Below, piece after piece: positions 49,230 through 61,383 of a DNA stretch of 64,000 nucleotides. Both the position numbers and the translations under genes were made by a program. The stretch's first letter is position 1. Every line of letters begins with the position of its first letter. The notes under the pieces were generated by a model. That model did not search any database and was not told where the DNA came from. It worked only from the letters and a program-made list of their open reading frames with translations. The stretch comes from Bacillus albus (GTDB taxonomy: Bacteria > Bacillota > Bacilli > Bacillales > Bacillaceae_G). The stretch covers positions 124,001 to 188,000 of the forward strand of contig NZ_MAOE01000035.1 of the NCBI RefSeq assembly GCF_001884185.1, read 5' to 3'.

Positions 49230-50246
49230 ATGCTTACGGAACGTCAGCTCTTAATTTTACAAACAATTATTGATGACTTTATTGGATCAGCGCAACCTGT
49301 TGGGTCAAGGACGTTGGCTAAGAAAGATGAAATTACGTTTAGTTCAGCTACTATTCGAAACGAAATGGCTGATTTAGAGGAGCTAGGATTTATTGAGAAA
49401 ACGCACAGTTCTTCTGGACGTGTTCCTTCTGAGAAAGGATACCGATTTTATGTAGACCATCTTTTAGCACCACAAAACTTGCCGAACGATGAAATTGTAC
49501 AAATTAAAGATTTATTTGCTGAAAGAATTTTTGAAGCAGAAAAGATTGCACAGCAATCGGCTCAAATTTTATCAGAGCTTACAAATTATACGGCCATTGT
49601 TCTTGGACCGAAGTTAAGCACAAATAAATTGAAAAACGTACAAATTGTTCCGCTTGATCGTCAAACTGCAGTCGCTATTATTGTAACGGATACAGGGCAT
49701 GTACAAAGCAAAACGATTACCGTTCCGGAATCTGTTGATTTATCAGATTTAGAAAAAATGGTTAATATTTTAAATGAAAAGCTATCAGGCGTACCAATGT
49801 CGGAACTCCATAACAAAATCTTTAAAGAGATTGTTACAGTTTTACGTGGGTATGTTCATAATTACGATAGTGCAATAAAAATGTTAGATGGTACATTTCA
49901 AGTTCCTTTATCGGAAAAGATATACTTTGGAGGAAAAGCAAATATGCTTTCGCAACCAGAGTTCCATGATATTCACAAAGTAAGATCCTTGCTGACGATG
50001 ATTGATAATGAAGCCGAGTTCTATGACATTTTGCGTCATAAACAAGTAGGTATTCAAGTGAAAATTGGAAGGGAAAACTCTGCGACAGCCATGGAAGATT
50101 GTAGTTTAATTTCTGCAACATATTCGATTGGAGAAGAACAACTTGGAACAATTGCTATTTTAGGTCCGACAAGAATGCAATACTCTCGGGTAATTAGTTT
50201 GTTACAGTTATTTACGAGACAATTTACAGATGGACTTAAAAAGTAA
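49230..50246 (+). CDS. hrcA: Heat-shock repressor HrcA
   Basis: A 338-residue repressor that binds CIRCE and is tuned by GroEL. The N-terminal winged helix is [77 protein letters not shown], and the GAF-like dimerisation domain follows. It is the first gene of hrcA-grpE-dnaK-dnaJ and is directly downstream of its own operator, so it is autoregulated. Confidence 0.97.
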   Translation: MLTERQLLILQTIIDDFIGSAQPVGSRTLAKKDEITFSSATIRNEMADLEELGFIEKTHSSSGRVPSEKGYRFYVDHLLAPQNLPNDEIVQIKDLFAERIFEAEKIAQQSAQILSELTNYTAIVLGPKLSTNKLKNVQIVPLDRQTAVAIIVTDTGHVQSKTITVPESVDLSDLEKMVNILNEKLSGVPMSELHNKIFKEIVTVLRGYVHNYDSAIKMLDGTFQVPLSEKIYFGGKANMLSQPEFHDIHKVRSLLTMIDNEAEFYDILRHKQVGIQVKIGRENSATAMEDCSLISATYSIGEEQLGTIAILGPTRMQYSRVISLLQLFTRQFTDGLKK

Positions 50247-50360
50247 ATGAGAGTAATACATTCGCTCAAGCGATGAACTTTTCATTGCTGTGTGTAATAT
50301 ATAATGCTTAGGTAATTGTGCTATGCATAATACCTAATACCTTTTAAGGAGGTGAATATT

Positions 50361-52789
<2,429 letters not shown>

Positions 52790-52819
52790 TTCAACTGTAA
52801 ACATAATAAGTAAGATGAC

Positions 52820-52859
52820 AAAAAGTCAAAGTCAAGCGTGCCTTGACTTTGGCTTTTTT
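52820..52859 (+). terminator. terminator between dnaK and dnaJ
   Basis: AAGTCAAAGTCAAG (52823-52836) pairs with CTTGACTTTGGCTT (52842-52855) with wobble pairs, followed by TTTT. It would lower dnaJ expression relative to dnaK. Confidence 0.87.
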
Positions 52860-52992
52860 CACGAATGAGAAGAAAAGTGTGAGGTTCTTAATTTTTTACT
52901 TTGCATACTGTAAGTGAGGAAACTTTGTTGCAAAGCACTTTCTTTCGGTGTTAAAATTACGTTTATGTGAAAGATTCGGGGGTTGTAAATTT

Positions 52993-54108
52993 ATGAGTAA
53001 ACGAGACTATTATGAGGTCCTTGGACTTAGCAAGGGTGCTTCAAAAGATGAAATAAAAAAAGCGTATCGTCGTTTGGCTAAAAAATACCATCCAGACGTA
53101 AGTAAAGAAGAAAATGCAATTGAAAAGTTTAAAGAAGTACAAGAAGCATACGAAGTGTTAAGCGACGATCAAAAGCGCGCGCAATATGATCAGTTTGGTC
53201 ATGCTGGTGCTAATCAAGGCTTCGGTGGCTTTGGCGGCGGAGGAGACTTCGGCGGTGGTTTCGGTTTTGAAGATATCTTTAGTTCATTCTTTGGCGGCGG
53301 TGGCGGCAGACGTCGTGATCCAAATGCTCCGCGCCAAGGTGCTGACTTACAATATCAAGTCACTTTAGATTTTGAAGAAGCTATTTTTGGTAAAGAATTA
53401 AATGTCGAGATTCCGGTAGAAGATCCATGTGATACTTGTAAAGGTAGCGGGGCAAAACCAGGAACTTCAAAAGAAACATGTAAACATTGCTCAGGATCAG
53501 GGCAAGTAAGTGTAGAACAAAATACACCATTTGGTCGTATCGTAAACCGTCAAGCTTGTGGTCATTGTTCAGGAACTGGTCAAATGATTAAAGAAAAATG
53601 TACGACATGCCACGGTTCTGGTAAAGTACGTAAACGTAAAAAAATCAACGTTAAAATTCCAGCAGGTATCGATAATGGTCAACAAATCCGTGTATCTGGA
53701 AAAGGTGAAGCGGGCGTAAATGGCGGACCGGCAGGAGATTTATATGTTGTTGTTCATGTAAGAGATCATGAATTCTTTGAACGTGAAGGAGATCACATTA
53801 TTTGCGAAATGCCATTAACATTCGCGCAAATGGCACTTGGTGCTGAAGTGGAAGTTCCTACTGTTCATGGGAAAGTGAAGCTGAAAATTCCAGCAGGCAC
53901 ACAAACAGGAACAGAATTCCGCTTAAAAGGGAAAGGTGCTCCGAACGTACGTGGATACGGTCAAGGAGATCAATATGTAGTCGTTCGTGTTGTTGTACCG
54001 ACGAAATTAACTTCACATCAAAAAGATTTATTGCGTGAATTTGCGGGACAAGAAGAGCAGGATGATAGTTTATTTGGAAAGCTTAAACGTGCTTTCAAAG
54101 GGGAATAA
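52993..54108 (+). CDS. dnaJ: Co-chaperone DnaJ
   Basis: The 371-residue J-protein: J domain with HPD in [12 protein letters not shown], a Gly/Phe-rich linker ([21 protein letters not shown]), four CxxCxGxG zinc repeats ([32 protein letters not shown]) and the C-terminal client-binding domain. The ATG at 52993 follows CGGGGGTTG; the longer frame from 52948 has no site. Confidence 0.97.
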   Translation: MSKRDYYEVLGLSKGASKDEIKKAYRRLAKKYHPDVSKEENAIEKFKEVQEAYEVLSDDQKRAQYDQFGHAGANQGFGGFGGGGDFGGGFGFEDIFSSFFGGGGGRRRDPNAPRQGADLQYQVTLDFEEAIFGKELNVEIPVEDPCDTCKGSGAKPGTSKETCKHCSGSGQVSVEQNTPFGRIVNRQACGHCSGTGQMIKEKCTTCHGSGKVRKRKKINVKIPAGIDNGQQIRVSGKGEAGVNGGPAGDLYVVVHVRDHEFFEREGDHIICEMPLTFAQMALGAEVEVPTVHGKVKLKIPAGTQTGTEFRLKGKGAPNVRGYGQGDQYVVVRVVVPTKLTSHQKDLLREFAGQEEQDDSLFGKLKRAFKGE

Positions 54109-54136
54109 TGGAAATAAAAAATGGAGTTGGTAAATT

Positions 54137-55075
54137 GTGAAATGGTCAGAAATTAGTATTCATACAACAGAAGAAGCAGTAGAAGCTGTCTCTCATATTT
54201 TACATGAAGCTGGTGCTAGTGGAGTTGCGATTGAGGATCCAGCGGAGTTGACGAAAGAGCGCGAGCAACAATACGGTGAAATTTATGCATTGAACCCAGA
54301 TGAATATCCGGCGGAAGGTGTATTAATAAAAGCATATTTCCCGCAAACGGATTCTTTACATGAAACGATTGCAGGTGTAAAATCATCTATTGATGTGCTT
54401 CCATCTTACGACATCGAAATTGGTACTGGAAATATTACCGTTAACGAAGTCAATGAAGAAGATTGGGCTACTGCTTGGAAAAAATATTACCATCCAGTAC
54501 AAATTTCTGATACATTCACAATTGTGCCGACGTGGGAAGAATATACACCGTCTTCTCCGGAAGAAAAAATTATTGAATTAGATCCAGGTATGGCGTTTGG
54601 AACAGGAACGCATCCGACAACAACGATGTGTATTCGTGCTTTAGAGAAAACAGTTCAGCCAGGTGACACGATCATTGATGTAGGAACAGGTTCTGGTGTA
54701 CTTAGTATTGCAGCAGCAAAATTAGGTGCGTCTTCTGTTCAAGCGTATGATTTAGATCCGGTTGCGGTTGAAAGTGCAGAAATGAATGTACGTTTAAATA
54801 AAACAGATGATATCGTGTCTGTTGGGCAAAATAGTCTTTTAGAAGGTATTGAAGGTCCTGTTGATTTAATCGTAGCTAACTTATTAGCAGAAATTATTTT
54901 ATTATTCCCTGAAGATGCAGCGAGAGTTGTGAAGACAGGTGGATTATTTATTACATCGGGCATTATTGCTGCGAAGGAAAAAGTAATTTCTGAAGCGTTA
55001 GAAAAAGCCGGATTTACAATTGAAGAAGTGTTACGAATGGAAGATTGGGTAGCAATTATTGCACGAAATGCGTAA
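54137..55075 (+). CDS. prmA: Ribosomal protein L11 methyltransferase
   Basis: Trimethylates L11. The 312-residue enzyme has an N-terminal L11-recognition domain ([33 protein letters not shown]) and a C-terminal methyltransferase domain with [37 protein letters not shown] and the catalytic-site [11 protein letters not shown]. It starts 28 bases after dnaJ and belongs to the conserved dnaJ-prmA-rsmE-mtaB order. Confidence 0.96.
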   Translation: MKWSEISIHTTEEAVEAVSHILHEAGASGVAIEDPAELTKEREQQYGEIYALNPDEYPAEGVLIKAYFPQTDSLHETIAGVKSSIDVLPSYDIEIGTGNITVNEVNEEDWATAWKKYYHPVQISDTFTIVPTWEEYTPSSPEEKIIELDPGMAFGTGTHPTTTMCIRALEKTVQPGDTIIDVGTGSGVLSIAAAKLGASSVQAYDLDPVAVESAEMNVRLNKTDDIVSVGQNSLLEGIEGPVDLIVANLLAEIILLFPEDAARVVKTGGLFITSGIIAAKEKVISEALEKAGFTIEEVLRMEDWVAIIARNA

Positions 55076-55101
55076 TATAGATTTTAGTCTATAATGAAAA
55101 G

Positions 55102-55132
55102 GGGAGTCTCTCACTATAAGGTGAGGGACTTG
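55102..55132 (+). terminator. weak hairpin terminator after prmA
   Basis: AGTCTCTCAC (55105-55114) pairs with GTGAGGGACT (55121-55130) with one wobble; few T residues follow. Confidence 0.5.
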
Positions 55133-55158
55133 CCGTTTGTTATATGAAAAATGATAAC

Positions 55159-55202
55159 GTTTCGTTCTTTTCGTAAGTGTTGACTTACGAAAGGAACGAA
55201 AC
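55159..55202. other. Long hairpin just before rsmE
   Basis: GTTTCGTTC (55159-55167) and TTTCGTAAGT (55169-55178) pair with ACTTACGAAA (55183-55192) and GAACGAAAC (55194-55202), with a T-G wobble between blocks and a four-base loop GTTG. It ends 6 bases before the rsmE ribosome binding site and is not followed by T residues. Confidence 0.7.
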
Positions 55203-55219
55203 TCTACTAAGGTGATTAT

Positions 55220-55969
55220 ATGCAACGTTATTTTGTAGAAGAGAAATATGTAAATGAGACAAATATTCGCATTGTAGGTGATGACGTACATCATATCGCA
55301 AGAGTGATGCGTATGTCAGCTGGTGATCACATTTATTGCTGTGTAAATGGAAAAACAGCCGTATGTTCAATTGATGAAATTACCAGTGAATTTATTAATA
55401 CAGCTATTGTAGAATGGGTAGAGGCGTCAAGTGAACTTCCTGTTTTCGTGACGATTGCAAGTGGACTGCCGAAAGGAGACAAGCTAGAGTTAATTTTCCA
55501 AAAAGGAACTGAGCTTGGGGCAGCTGCATTCTTACCATTTCAAGCATCTCGCTCTATCGTAAAATGGGATGCGAAAAAAGCTGATAAAAAAGTTGAGCGT
55601 TTAAGAAAAATTGTGAAAGAAGCTGCGGAACAATCACATAGAAGTGAAGTTCCAGAAGTACATGCTCCAGCATCGTTTAAACAATTACTTTCAATGAGTG
55701 GTGAGTATGATGTTTGTCTTGTTGCTTATGAAGAGGAAGCAAAACAAGGTGAGAAATCTAACTTTGCAAAAGCTTTAACGACGATGAAACCAGGTCAAAA
55801 GCTATTGATTGTATTTGGCCCAGAAGGCGGTTTAGTTGAGGAAGAGATTACAGCGCTTCGTGAACATAAATTTGTACCATGTAGTTTAGGACCAAGAATT
55901 TTAAGAACAGAAACGGCGCCGTTATACGCGTTAAGTGCTGCTTCGTATCATTTTGAATTGATGGGGTGA
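55220..55969 (+). CDS. rsmE: 16S rRNA m3U1498 methyltransferase
   Basis: A SPOUT-class methyltransferase acting on U1498 of 16S rRNA. The 249 residues start with a PUA-like domain (HHIARVMRMSAGDHIYCCVNGK). The C-terminal knot has LPKGDKLELIFQKGTELGAAAFLPFQASRS, IVKEAAEQSHRSEVP, and the SAM site LLIVFGPEGGLVEEEI and LGPRILRTETAPL. The start follows AAGGTGAT, and the upstream hairpin may influence its translation. mtaB begins 6 bases after its stop. Confidence 0.95.
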   Translation: MQRYFVEEKYVNETNIRIVGDDVHHIARVMRMSAGDHIYCCVNGKTAVCSIDEITSEFINTAIVEWVEASSELPVFVTIASGLPKGDKLELIFQKGTELGAAAFLPFQASRSIVKWDAKKADKKVERLRKIVKEAAEQSHRSEVPEVHAPASFKQLLSMSGEYDVCLVAYEEEAKQGEKSNFAKALTTMKPGQKLLIVFGPEGGLVEEEITALREHKFVPCSLGPRILRTETAPLYALSAASYHFELMG

Positions 55970-55975
55970 TGATCA

Positions 55976-57328
55976 ATGTCAACTGTTGCGTTCCATACGT
56001 TAGGTTGTAAAGTAAACCACTATGAAACAGAAGCCATTTGGCAATTGTTTAAACAAGGTGGATATGAAAGAACAGAATATGAAAAGAAAGCTGATGTATA
56101 TGTAATTAATACGTGTACAGTAACGAATACGGGAGATAAGAAAAGTCGTCAAGTTATTAGACGTGCTGTTCGTCAAAACCCGGATGCGGTTATTTGTGTA
56201 ACAGGATGTTATGCACAAACATCTCCAGCGGAAATTATGGCGATTCCAGGTGTAGATATTGTAGTTGGTACACAAGATCGTGAAAAGATGTTAGGATACA
56301 TCGAAGAATTCCGTAAAGAGCGTCAGCCAATTAATGCTGTCCGCAACATTATGAAAACACGTGTATACGAAGAACTAGATGTACCTTACTTCACGGATCG
56401 TACACGTGCATCTTTAAAAATACAAGAAGGTTGTAATAATTTCTGTACATTCTGTATTATTCCTTGGGCGCGTGGTTTAATGCGTTCTCGTGATGGGAAA
56501 GAAGTTATTAAACAAGCGCAGCAATTAGTAGATGCAGGTTATAAAGAAATCGTATTAACAGGTATTCATACAGGTGGATACGGTGAAGATATTAAAGATT
56601 ATAACTTAGCTGGATTACTTCGTGATATGGAAGCGGAAGTAGGCGGATTAAAACGTCTTCGTATTTCTTCTATTGAAGCGAGTCAGATTTCAGATGAAGT
56701 AATTGAAGTGTTAGATAAGTCTGAAGTAGTTGTACGTCACTTACACATTCCGCTGCAATCTGGATCTAATACTGTATTAAAGCGTATGCGTCGTAAGTAT
56801 ACGATGGAATTTTTCCAAGAGCGCTTAGATCGTTTGAAAGAAGCGTTACCAGGTCTTGCGATTACATCGGACGTAATCGTTGGTTTCCCAGGTGAAACAG
56901 AAGAAGAATTCATGGAAACATACAATTTCATTAAAGAGAATCGCTTCTCTGAATTACACGTGTTCCCGTACTCAAAACGTACAGGAACACCTGCAGCGCG
57001 TATGGAAGATCAAGTTCCTGAAGATGTGAAGAACGATCGTGTTCATCGTTTAATTGAACTATCTAATCAATTAGCGAAAGAGTATGCGTCACAGTTTGAA
57101 GGTGAAGTACTTGAAATCATTCCAGAAGAGCAATATAAAGAGGGCGACCGCGAAGGGTTATATGTAGGTTATACAGATAACTACTTGAAGATTGTATTTG
57201 AAGGATCAGAAGAATTAATTGGTAAACTAGTGAAAGTGAAAATTACGAAAGCCGGTTATCCATATAACGAAGCGCAATTTGTTCGTGTCCTTGAAGATGA
57301 TGTGAAAAAGGAATCAGCAAGCGCATAA
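55976..57328 (+). CDS. mtaB: tRNA t6A37 methylthiotransferase
   Basis: A radical SAM enzyme that adds a methylthio group to t6A37 of ANN-decoding tRNAs. The 450 residues have the N-terminal UPF0004 domain with three Cys (HTLGCKVNHYETE, VINTCTVTN, VTGCYAQ), the radical SAM cluster CNNFCTFCIIPWARG and the TRAM domain (EVLEIIPEEQYKEGDREGLYVGYTDNYLKI). This is YqeV in B. subtilis. Its stop codon TAA (57326-57328) is the first three bases of a palindromic repeat. Confidence 0.95.
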   Translation: MSTVAFHTLGCKVNHYETEAIWQLFKQGGYERTEYEKKADVYVINTCTVTNTGDKKSRQVIRRAVRQNPDAVICVTGCYAQTSPAEIMAIPGVDIVVGTQDREKMLGYIEEFRKERQPINAVRNIMKTRVYEELDVPYFTDRTRASLKIQEGCNNFCTFCIIPWARGLMRSRDGKEVIKQAQQLVDAGYKEIVLTGIHTGGYGEDIKDYNLAGLLRDMEAEVGGLKRLRISSIEASQISDEVIEVLDKSEVVVRHLHIPLQSGSNTVLKRMRRKYTMEFFQERLDRLKEALPGLAITSDVIVGFPGETEEEFMETYNFIKENRFSELHVFPYSKRTGTPAARMEDQVPEDVKNDRVHRLIELSNQLAKEYASQFEGEVLEIIPEEQYKEGDREGLYVGYTDNYLKIVFEGSEELIGKLVKVKITKAGYPYNEAQFVRVLEDDVKKESASA

Positions 57329-57478
57329 AGTGAAACTTTAATCAGCGGGGGGATGAATCCCCCGCTGATTATTAGCCTTCACCAATCGGGCTTTTACGGG
57401 CAGCCTGATCCCCACCTAACTTCTTTGTTTTCGCTGAATTTTGAGGTGGGGGTCTTACTGCCCGGCGAATAGCGGGGT
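57326..57478. repeat. bcr1-like palindromic repeat, full copy (B)
   Basis: A 153-base element starting TAAAGTGAAACTTTAATC. It has a CAGCGGGGG/TCCCCCGCTG hairpin (about 57342-57366), then CGGGCAG...CCCCACCT paired with AGGTGGGG...CTGCCCG, and ends GCGAATAGCGGGG. Its reverse complement aligns with the repeat at 25951-26070. Size and structure fit the published bcr1 family, which I name from memory. The 57329-57812 gap has no supported gene; it holds this repeat, a terminator and the rpsU promoter area. Confidence 0.8.
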
Positions 57479-57483
57479 AAAAA

Positions 57484-57520
57484 AAAGCATGCAAATGGAA
57501 ACGATTTGCATGCTTTCTTT
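57484..57520 (+). terminator. terminator after mtaB
   Basis: AAAGCATGCAAAT (57484-57496) pairs with ATTTGCATGCTTT (57504-57516), followed by CTTTTTT. Confidence 0.92.
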
Positions 57521-57812
57521 TTTAGTGGAGAAGTTAAGTACTAAAAAATGTGAGAAATGAGAAGTTTTTTCGTACATTCCTGCATGAAAAAAGGTGTAAT
57601 GATAAAAATATAGTTGGCTTTAGGTGAAAGGATAACAGATATCTGCATAGTTTTTGAAAAAGGAAGAGCATCTATTCTTCTTTTATTCTGCCAAATAGTT
57701 GACCTGAAGTGATAAAATGTATTATAATCGTAAAAGACATGCTGAAGAAGTGTTTCTTTTTGCATGCTGAAGTTAGTATGTAAGTGTGATGTTTCGGAGG
57801 GAGGGAAAGAGA

Positions 57813-57986
57813 ATGTCAAAAACAGTCGTTCGTAAAAACGAGTCTTTGGAGGATGCACTTCGCCGTTTTAAAAGATCGGTTTCTAAAACTGGTACACTTG
57901 CTGAAGCAAGAAAGCGCGAGTTTTATGAAAAACCAAGTGTAAAACGTAAGAAGAAATCTGAAGCGGCAAGAAAGCGTAAATTCTAA
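57813..57986 (+). CDS. rpsU: Ribosomal protein S21
   Basis: A 57-residue basic S21: [20 protein letters not shown] followed by the lysine-rich end [14 protein letters not shown]. The length is exactly the family's. The ATG at 57813 follows GGAGGG; the extra in-frame codons from 57786 contain that site. yqeY follows after 15 bases, the conserved rpsU-yqeY operon. The direct repeat CATGCTGAAG occurs twice upstream (57738 and 57764), of unknown meaning. Confidence 0.97.
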
Positions 57987-58001
57987 GAGAGGGTGTAAGT
58001 T

Positions 58002-58445
58002 ATGAGTCTTCTCGGTCGTTTAAACGATGATATGAAACAAGCGATGAAGAATAAACAAAAAGAAAAATTAACCGTCATTCGTATGGTTAAGGCTGCTTTA
58101 CAAAATGAAGGTATTAAACTACAGCATACTCTTACTGAAGAAGAGGAACTAACAGTTTTAGCTCGTGAAGTAAAACAGCATAAGGACTCCCTCCTTGAAT
58201 TTAAAAAAGCTGGTCGTGAAGACCTTGTTAATAAACTGCAAAGTGAAATTCAGATTTTAAGCGCATATTTGCCGGAGCAATTAACGGAAGAACAATTAGC
58301 TGATATAATCAAGCAAGTTATTTCTGAAGTTGGTGCAACTTCGAAAGCAGATATGGGTAAGGTGATGACTGCTGTTATGCCGAAAGTAAAAGGTAAAACA
58401 GACGGATCACTTGTGAATAAGCTGGTTGTCCAGCTATTAGCATAA
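58002..58445 (+). CDS. yqeY: GatB/YqeY-domain protein
   Basis: A 147-residue protein of the YqeY family related to the C-terminal tRNA-binding tail of Gat[33 protein letters not shown], then [21 protein letters not shown], and [31 protein letters not shown]. It may bind tRNA or assist amidotransfer; the function is unproven. It pairs with rpsU and ends at a strong terminator. Confidence 0.94.
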   Translation: MSLLGRLNDDMKQAMKNKQKEKLTVIRMVKAALQNEGIKLQHTLTEEEELTVLAREVKQHKDSLLEFKKAGREDLVNKLQSEIQILSAYLPEQLTEEQLADIIKQVISEVGATSKADMGKVMTAVMPKVKGKTDGSLVNKLVVQLLA

Positions 58446-58480
58446 AAAAACGTCTCATTTCGTATGAGACGTTTTTTTAT
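58444..58480 (+). terminator. terminator after yqeY
   Basis: A 15-bp perfect stem AAAAAAACGTCTCAT (58444-58458) with ATGAGACGTTTTTTT (58464-58478). Confidence 0.96.
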
Positions 58481-58501
58481 GCTTTTTTTCAGTTTGGACG
58501 T

Positions 58502-58530
58502 GATATTACAAGCTCTTTTTTCATACATAT
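58502..58530 (+). promoter_or_regulatory. sigma-E-type promoter of yqfCD
   Basis: GATATT (58502-58507) and CATACATAT (58522-58530) are separated by 14 bases, matching the mother-cell sigma-E consensus (KMATATT, N14-15, CATACAHT). It lies 24 bases before the yqfC start; yqfC and yqfD belong to the sigma-E regulon in B. subtilis. Confidence 0.83.
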
Positions 58531-58553
58531 GGGATGAGAGGGGGTCTTTTGGG

Positions 58554-58847
58554 ATGAAAAAATTAGAACAAATGAAGAATTGGTTAACAAAGCAAATAGA
58601 CCTACCAGTGGATGTGCTAATGGATCTACCTCGGATCACGCTTGTTGGGCAAGTGCATATCTATATAGAAAATCATCGAGGTTTATTAGTGTTTTCAGAT
58701 AAAGAAGTAAGATTGTTGTTAAAGCATGGTCAGTTATTAATTAAGGGGCAGTCCTTTGTTATTAAAACAATCCTTCCGGAAGAACTTTTGCTTGAAGGGA
58801 TCATTGAGCAAGTAACGTTTTTAGAAGACGAACAGAAAGAGAAGTAA
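58554..58847 (+). CDS. yqfC: Sporulation protein YqfC
   Basis: A 97-residue YabP/YqfC-family protein made in the mother cell: LTKQIDLPVDVLMDLPRITLVGQVHIYIENHRGLLVFSDKEVRLLLKHGQLLIKGQSFVIKTILPEELLLEGIIEQVTF is the compact domain. Its function is unknown. The ATG at 58554 follows GAGAGGGGG; the longer frame from 58464 runs through the terminator and promoter. yqfD follows after 181 bases in which I see no gene. Confidence 0.9.
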   Translation: MKKLEQMKNWLTKQIDLPVDVLMDLPRITLVGQVHIYIENHRGLLVFSDKEVRLLLKHGQLLIKGQSFVIKTILPEELLLEGIIEQVTFLEDEQKEK

Positions 58848-59028
58848 GGGAAACTTCCGTATGTGAAGTTTTTCTTCTTTATTCTAATGATATGAACCTA
58901 CTATTTAGTTTGTCCCGCTATTTATGTTATGGAACATAAAACTCTTTATTTCATTTTCGTACGAGCTATTTTGCTAATTAAAGTGAAAAGTAGTGTGTCT
59001 ACTTTTGGAAAGGTAGTGAAGGTGGTAG

Positions 59029-60228
59029 ATGAAAAATAAATGGTTTATAAAGTGGCTTGGATATGTAAAGGTACGAATTGAAGGTAGAGGAGCAGAACGG
59101 TTCGTTAACGAATGTGTGCGTAGGAAATTATTAGTTTGGGACGTTAAGAAAATAGCTGATGAAACGTTAGTATTTTGCATGCTATTACGAGATGTGAAAA
59201 AAATCAAGCCGATTTATAGAAAAAATGAATGTAAATTATATTTTATTGGGCGCTATGGCTTTCCTTTTTGGAATAAGCGTTTAATTAAAAATAGTGGATT
59301 CTTAATTGGTTTTTTAATTTTCTTTTTTGGTATGATTGCATTATCGAATATGGTTTGGAAAATTGAAATTACAGGAGCGAAACCTGAAACAGAATATATA
59401 TTGATGAAAGAATTGGACAAAATGGGTATTAAAAAGGGAAAATTACAATTCCAAATGCCTAATGTAGAAGATGTACAGCGTCATTTGACTGATAATATTA
59501 ATGCGATTACTTGGGCGGGACTCGAAATAAGAGGAACGACGTACCATTTTAAAATAGTTGAAAAAAACGAGCCGAAAAAAGAAAAGGAACAAAGGCCGCA
59601 AAATTTAGTGGCGAAAAAAGAGGCGATTGTTACAAAAACATTTGTTGAAGTAGGAAAACCAGTCGTTTTAAAAAATGATCATGTAGAAAAAGGGCAACTT
59701 CTCGTATCAGGGATATACGGTAATGAGGAGAGTCCGACGATTGTTTCGGCGAAAGGTATTGTATATGGGGAAACGTGGTATACATCTAATGTAACTGTGC
59801 CGTTAAAGACACAATTTCAAGTATATACGGGCAATGCATATAATGAGCATTACCTTACATTTGGGAGTACGAAAATAAAAATATGGGGATTTCAGCATGA
59901 TAAGTATAAACGCTCTCGTACTGAAAGTGTAAAGCATGATGTGAAATTATTTGGTTTTACATTACCGATTGCATACGAAAAAGATATAGTACGGGAAGAG
60001 GAAGAAGCAAATCGAGAATATACAGAAAAACAGGCAATAAAAGTAGCGAAAGAGATGGCTGAAAAAGAACTAAAGAAAAAATTGGATGAACATGCTATGA
60101 TTGTAAGTGATAAGATTTTGAGTAAAGAGGTTGAGGCGGATCAACTAAAAGTCACATTGCATTATACTGTGATTGAAAATATTGCAGAGTCACAACCAAT
60201 ATCCGAATCCGATATTCAAGGAGACTGA
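59029..60228 (+). CDS. yqfD: Sporulation protein YqfD
   Basis: A 399-residue membrane-anchored sporulation protein. One hydrophobic segment (GFLIGFLIFFFGMIALSNMVW, about residues 92-112) separates a cytosolic N-terminal part (WLGYVKVRIEGRGAERFVNECVRRKLLVWDVK) from a large extracytosolic part beginning KIEITGAKPETEYILMKEL and containing NINAITWAGLEIRGTTYHFKIVEK. It is in the sigma-E regulon with yqfC. The end of the gene lies 3 bases from phoH. Confidence 0.93.
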   Translation: MKNKWFIKWLGYVKVRIEGRGAERFVNECVRRKLLVWDVKKIADETLVFCMLLRDVKKIKPIYRKNECKLYFIGRYGFPFWNKRLIKNSGFLIGFLIFFFGMIALSNMVWKIEITGAKPETEYILMKELDKMGIKKGKLQFQMPNVEDVQRHLTDNINAITWAGLEIRGTTYHFKIVEKNEPKKEKEQRPQNLVAKKEAIVTKTFVEVGKPVVLKNDHVEKGQLLVSGIYGNEESPTIVSAKGIVYGETWYTSNVTVPLKTQFQVYTGNAYNEHYLTFGSTKIKIWGFQHDKYKRSRTESVKHDVKLFGFTLPIAYEKDIVREEEEANREYTEKQAIKVAKEMAEKELKKKLDEHAMIVSDKILSKEVEADQLKVTLHYTVIENIAESQPISESDIQGD

Positions 60229-60231
60229 GTA

Positions 60232-61191
60232 ATGGCAGAACAATTAGTAGAAATGAACCAACAATTGGAAAATACTAACGAAGCAATCGCTCTTTTTGGA
60301 GTCAATGATGCTCATTTGAAAGTAATTGAACGTGAACTGAATGTATCGATTGTAACTAGAGGTGAAACTGTTCATGCATCTGGAGCAGTTGAAACTGTGG
60401 CACTCGTAGAAAAAATCTTACAGCAATTACTTGTTGTTATTCGAAAAGGTGTATCAATTACAGAAAGAGATGTTGCGTATGCAATTCAGCTCGCACAACA
60501 AGGGAAAATTGCTCAATTTGAAGAGTTATATGAAGAAGAAATCTTTAAAACGGCAAAAGGTAAATCCATTCGTGTAAAAACAATGGGGCAAAGAAGATAT
60601 ATTCATGCAATGAAGAAAAATGATATTGTATTTGGAATAGGGCCTGCCGGAACTGGGAAAACATATTTAGCTGTAGTAATGGCTGTAAGAGCTTTAAAGC
60701 AAGGGTATGTAAAGAAAATCATTTTAACGAGACCAGCTGTAGAAGCTGGAGAAAGTTTAGGGTTTTTACCAGGTGATTTGAAAGAGAAGGTAGATCCGTA
60801 CTTACGTCCATTATATGATGCCCTGCACGATATTCTTGGACAAGAATATACGCAGCGTATGATGGAAAGAGGTGTAATTGAAATCGCGCCTCTTGCATAT
60901 ATGAGAGGACGTACGCTCGATGATTCATTTGTTATTTTAGATGAAGCGCAAAATACAACGGGTGCACAAATAAAAATGTTTTTAACTAGATTAGGTTTTA
61001 GTTCTAAAATGGTTATTACGGGAGACCCTTCACAAGTAGATTTACCAAAAGGGGTAAAGTCAGGGCTTACGCTAGCTTCTAACATTTTATCTGGTGTATC
61101 TGGTCTTTCATTCATTACATTAGAACAAACGGACGTTGTAAGGCATCCACTGGTGCAACGTATTATTGAGGCATATGATAAAATGGAATGA
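60232..61191 (+). CDS. phoH: PhoH-like ATPase
   Basis: A 319-residue PhoH-family ATPase, probably acting on RNA. Residues about 1-100 form a KH-like region. The ATPase core has Walker A FGIGPAGTGKTYLAVV, KIILTRPAVEAGESLGFLPGDLKEKVDPYLRPLYDAL, Walker B SFVILDEAQNTT and ITGDPSQVDLP. It stands between yqfD and pgpH as in B. subtilis; neighbours such as ybeY link it to rRNA processing. Confidence 0.95.
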   Translation: MAEQLVEMNQQLENTNEAIALFGVNDAHLKVIERELNVSIVTRGETVHASGAVETVALVEKILQQLLVVIRKGVSITERDVAYAIQLAQQGKIAQFEELYEEEIFKTAKGKSIRVKTMGQRRYIHAMKKNDIVFGIGPAGTGKTYLAVVMAVRALKQGYVKKIILTRPAVEAGESLGFLPGDLKEKVDPYLRPLYDALHDILGQEYTQRMMERGVIEIAPLAYMRGRTLDDSFVILDEAQNTTGAQIKMFLTRLGFSSKMVITGDPSQVDLPKGVKSGLTLASNILSGVSGLSFITLEQTDVVRHPLVQRIIEAYDKME

Positions 61192-61222
61192 TCCTATTTG
61201 TCAGGATCATTTCTTTTTGTAT
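61187..61222 (+). terminator. terminator after phoH
   Basis: AATGATCCT (61187-61195) pairs with AGGATCATT (61203-61211), followed by TCTTTTT. The stem overlaps the phoH stop codon. Confidence 0.9.
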
Positions 61223-61383
61223 TAAGGTTGGCGAACGGCATATTTTTTACTATCATAAAAGATAAGAGAAATAAACTATAGGTACTGGTGTATAAAATGT
61301 TACCTAAAAGTATCGTTGGCTAAAAGAAATGAAAGCTATAAATAGTTTCACTTTATTTCTGGAGAGGAGAAGGTATTGAAATC

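Noticed and set aside
52948-52992. Fifteen extra N-terminal residues for DnaJ
   Set aside because: The J domain normally starts [11 protein letters not shown], and the upstream codons have no ribosome binding site.
60603-61115. 170-codon minus-strand frame inside phoH
   Set aside because: No signal peptide, ribosome binding site or recognisable domain; phoH codons explain the lack of stops.
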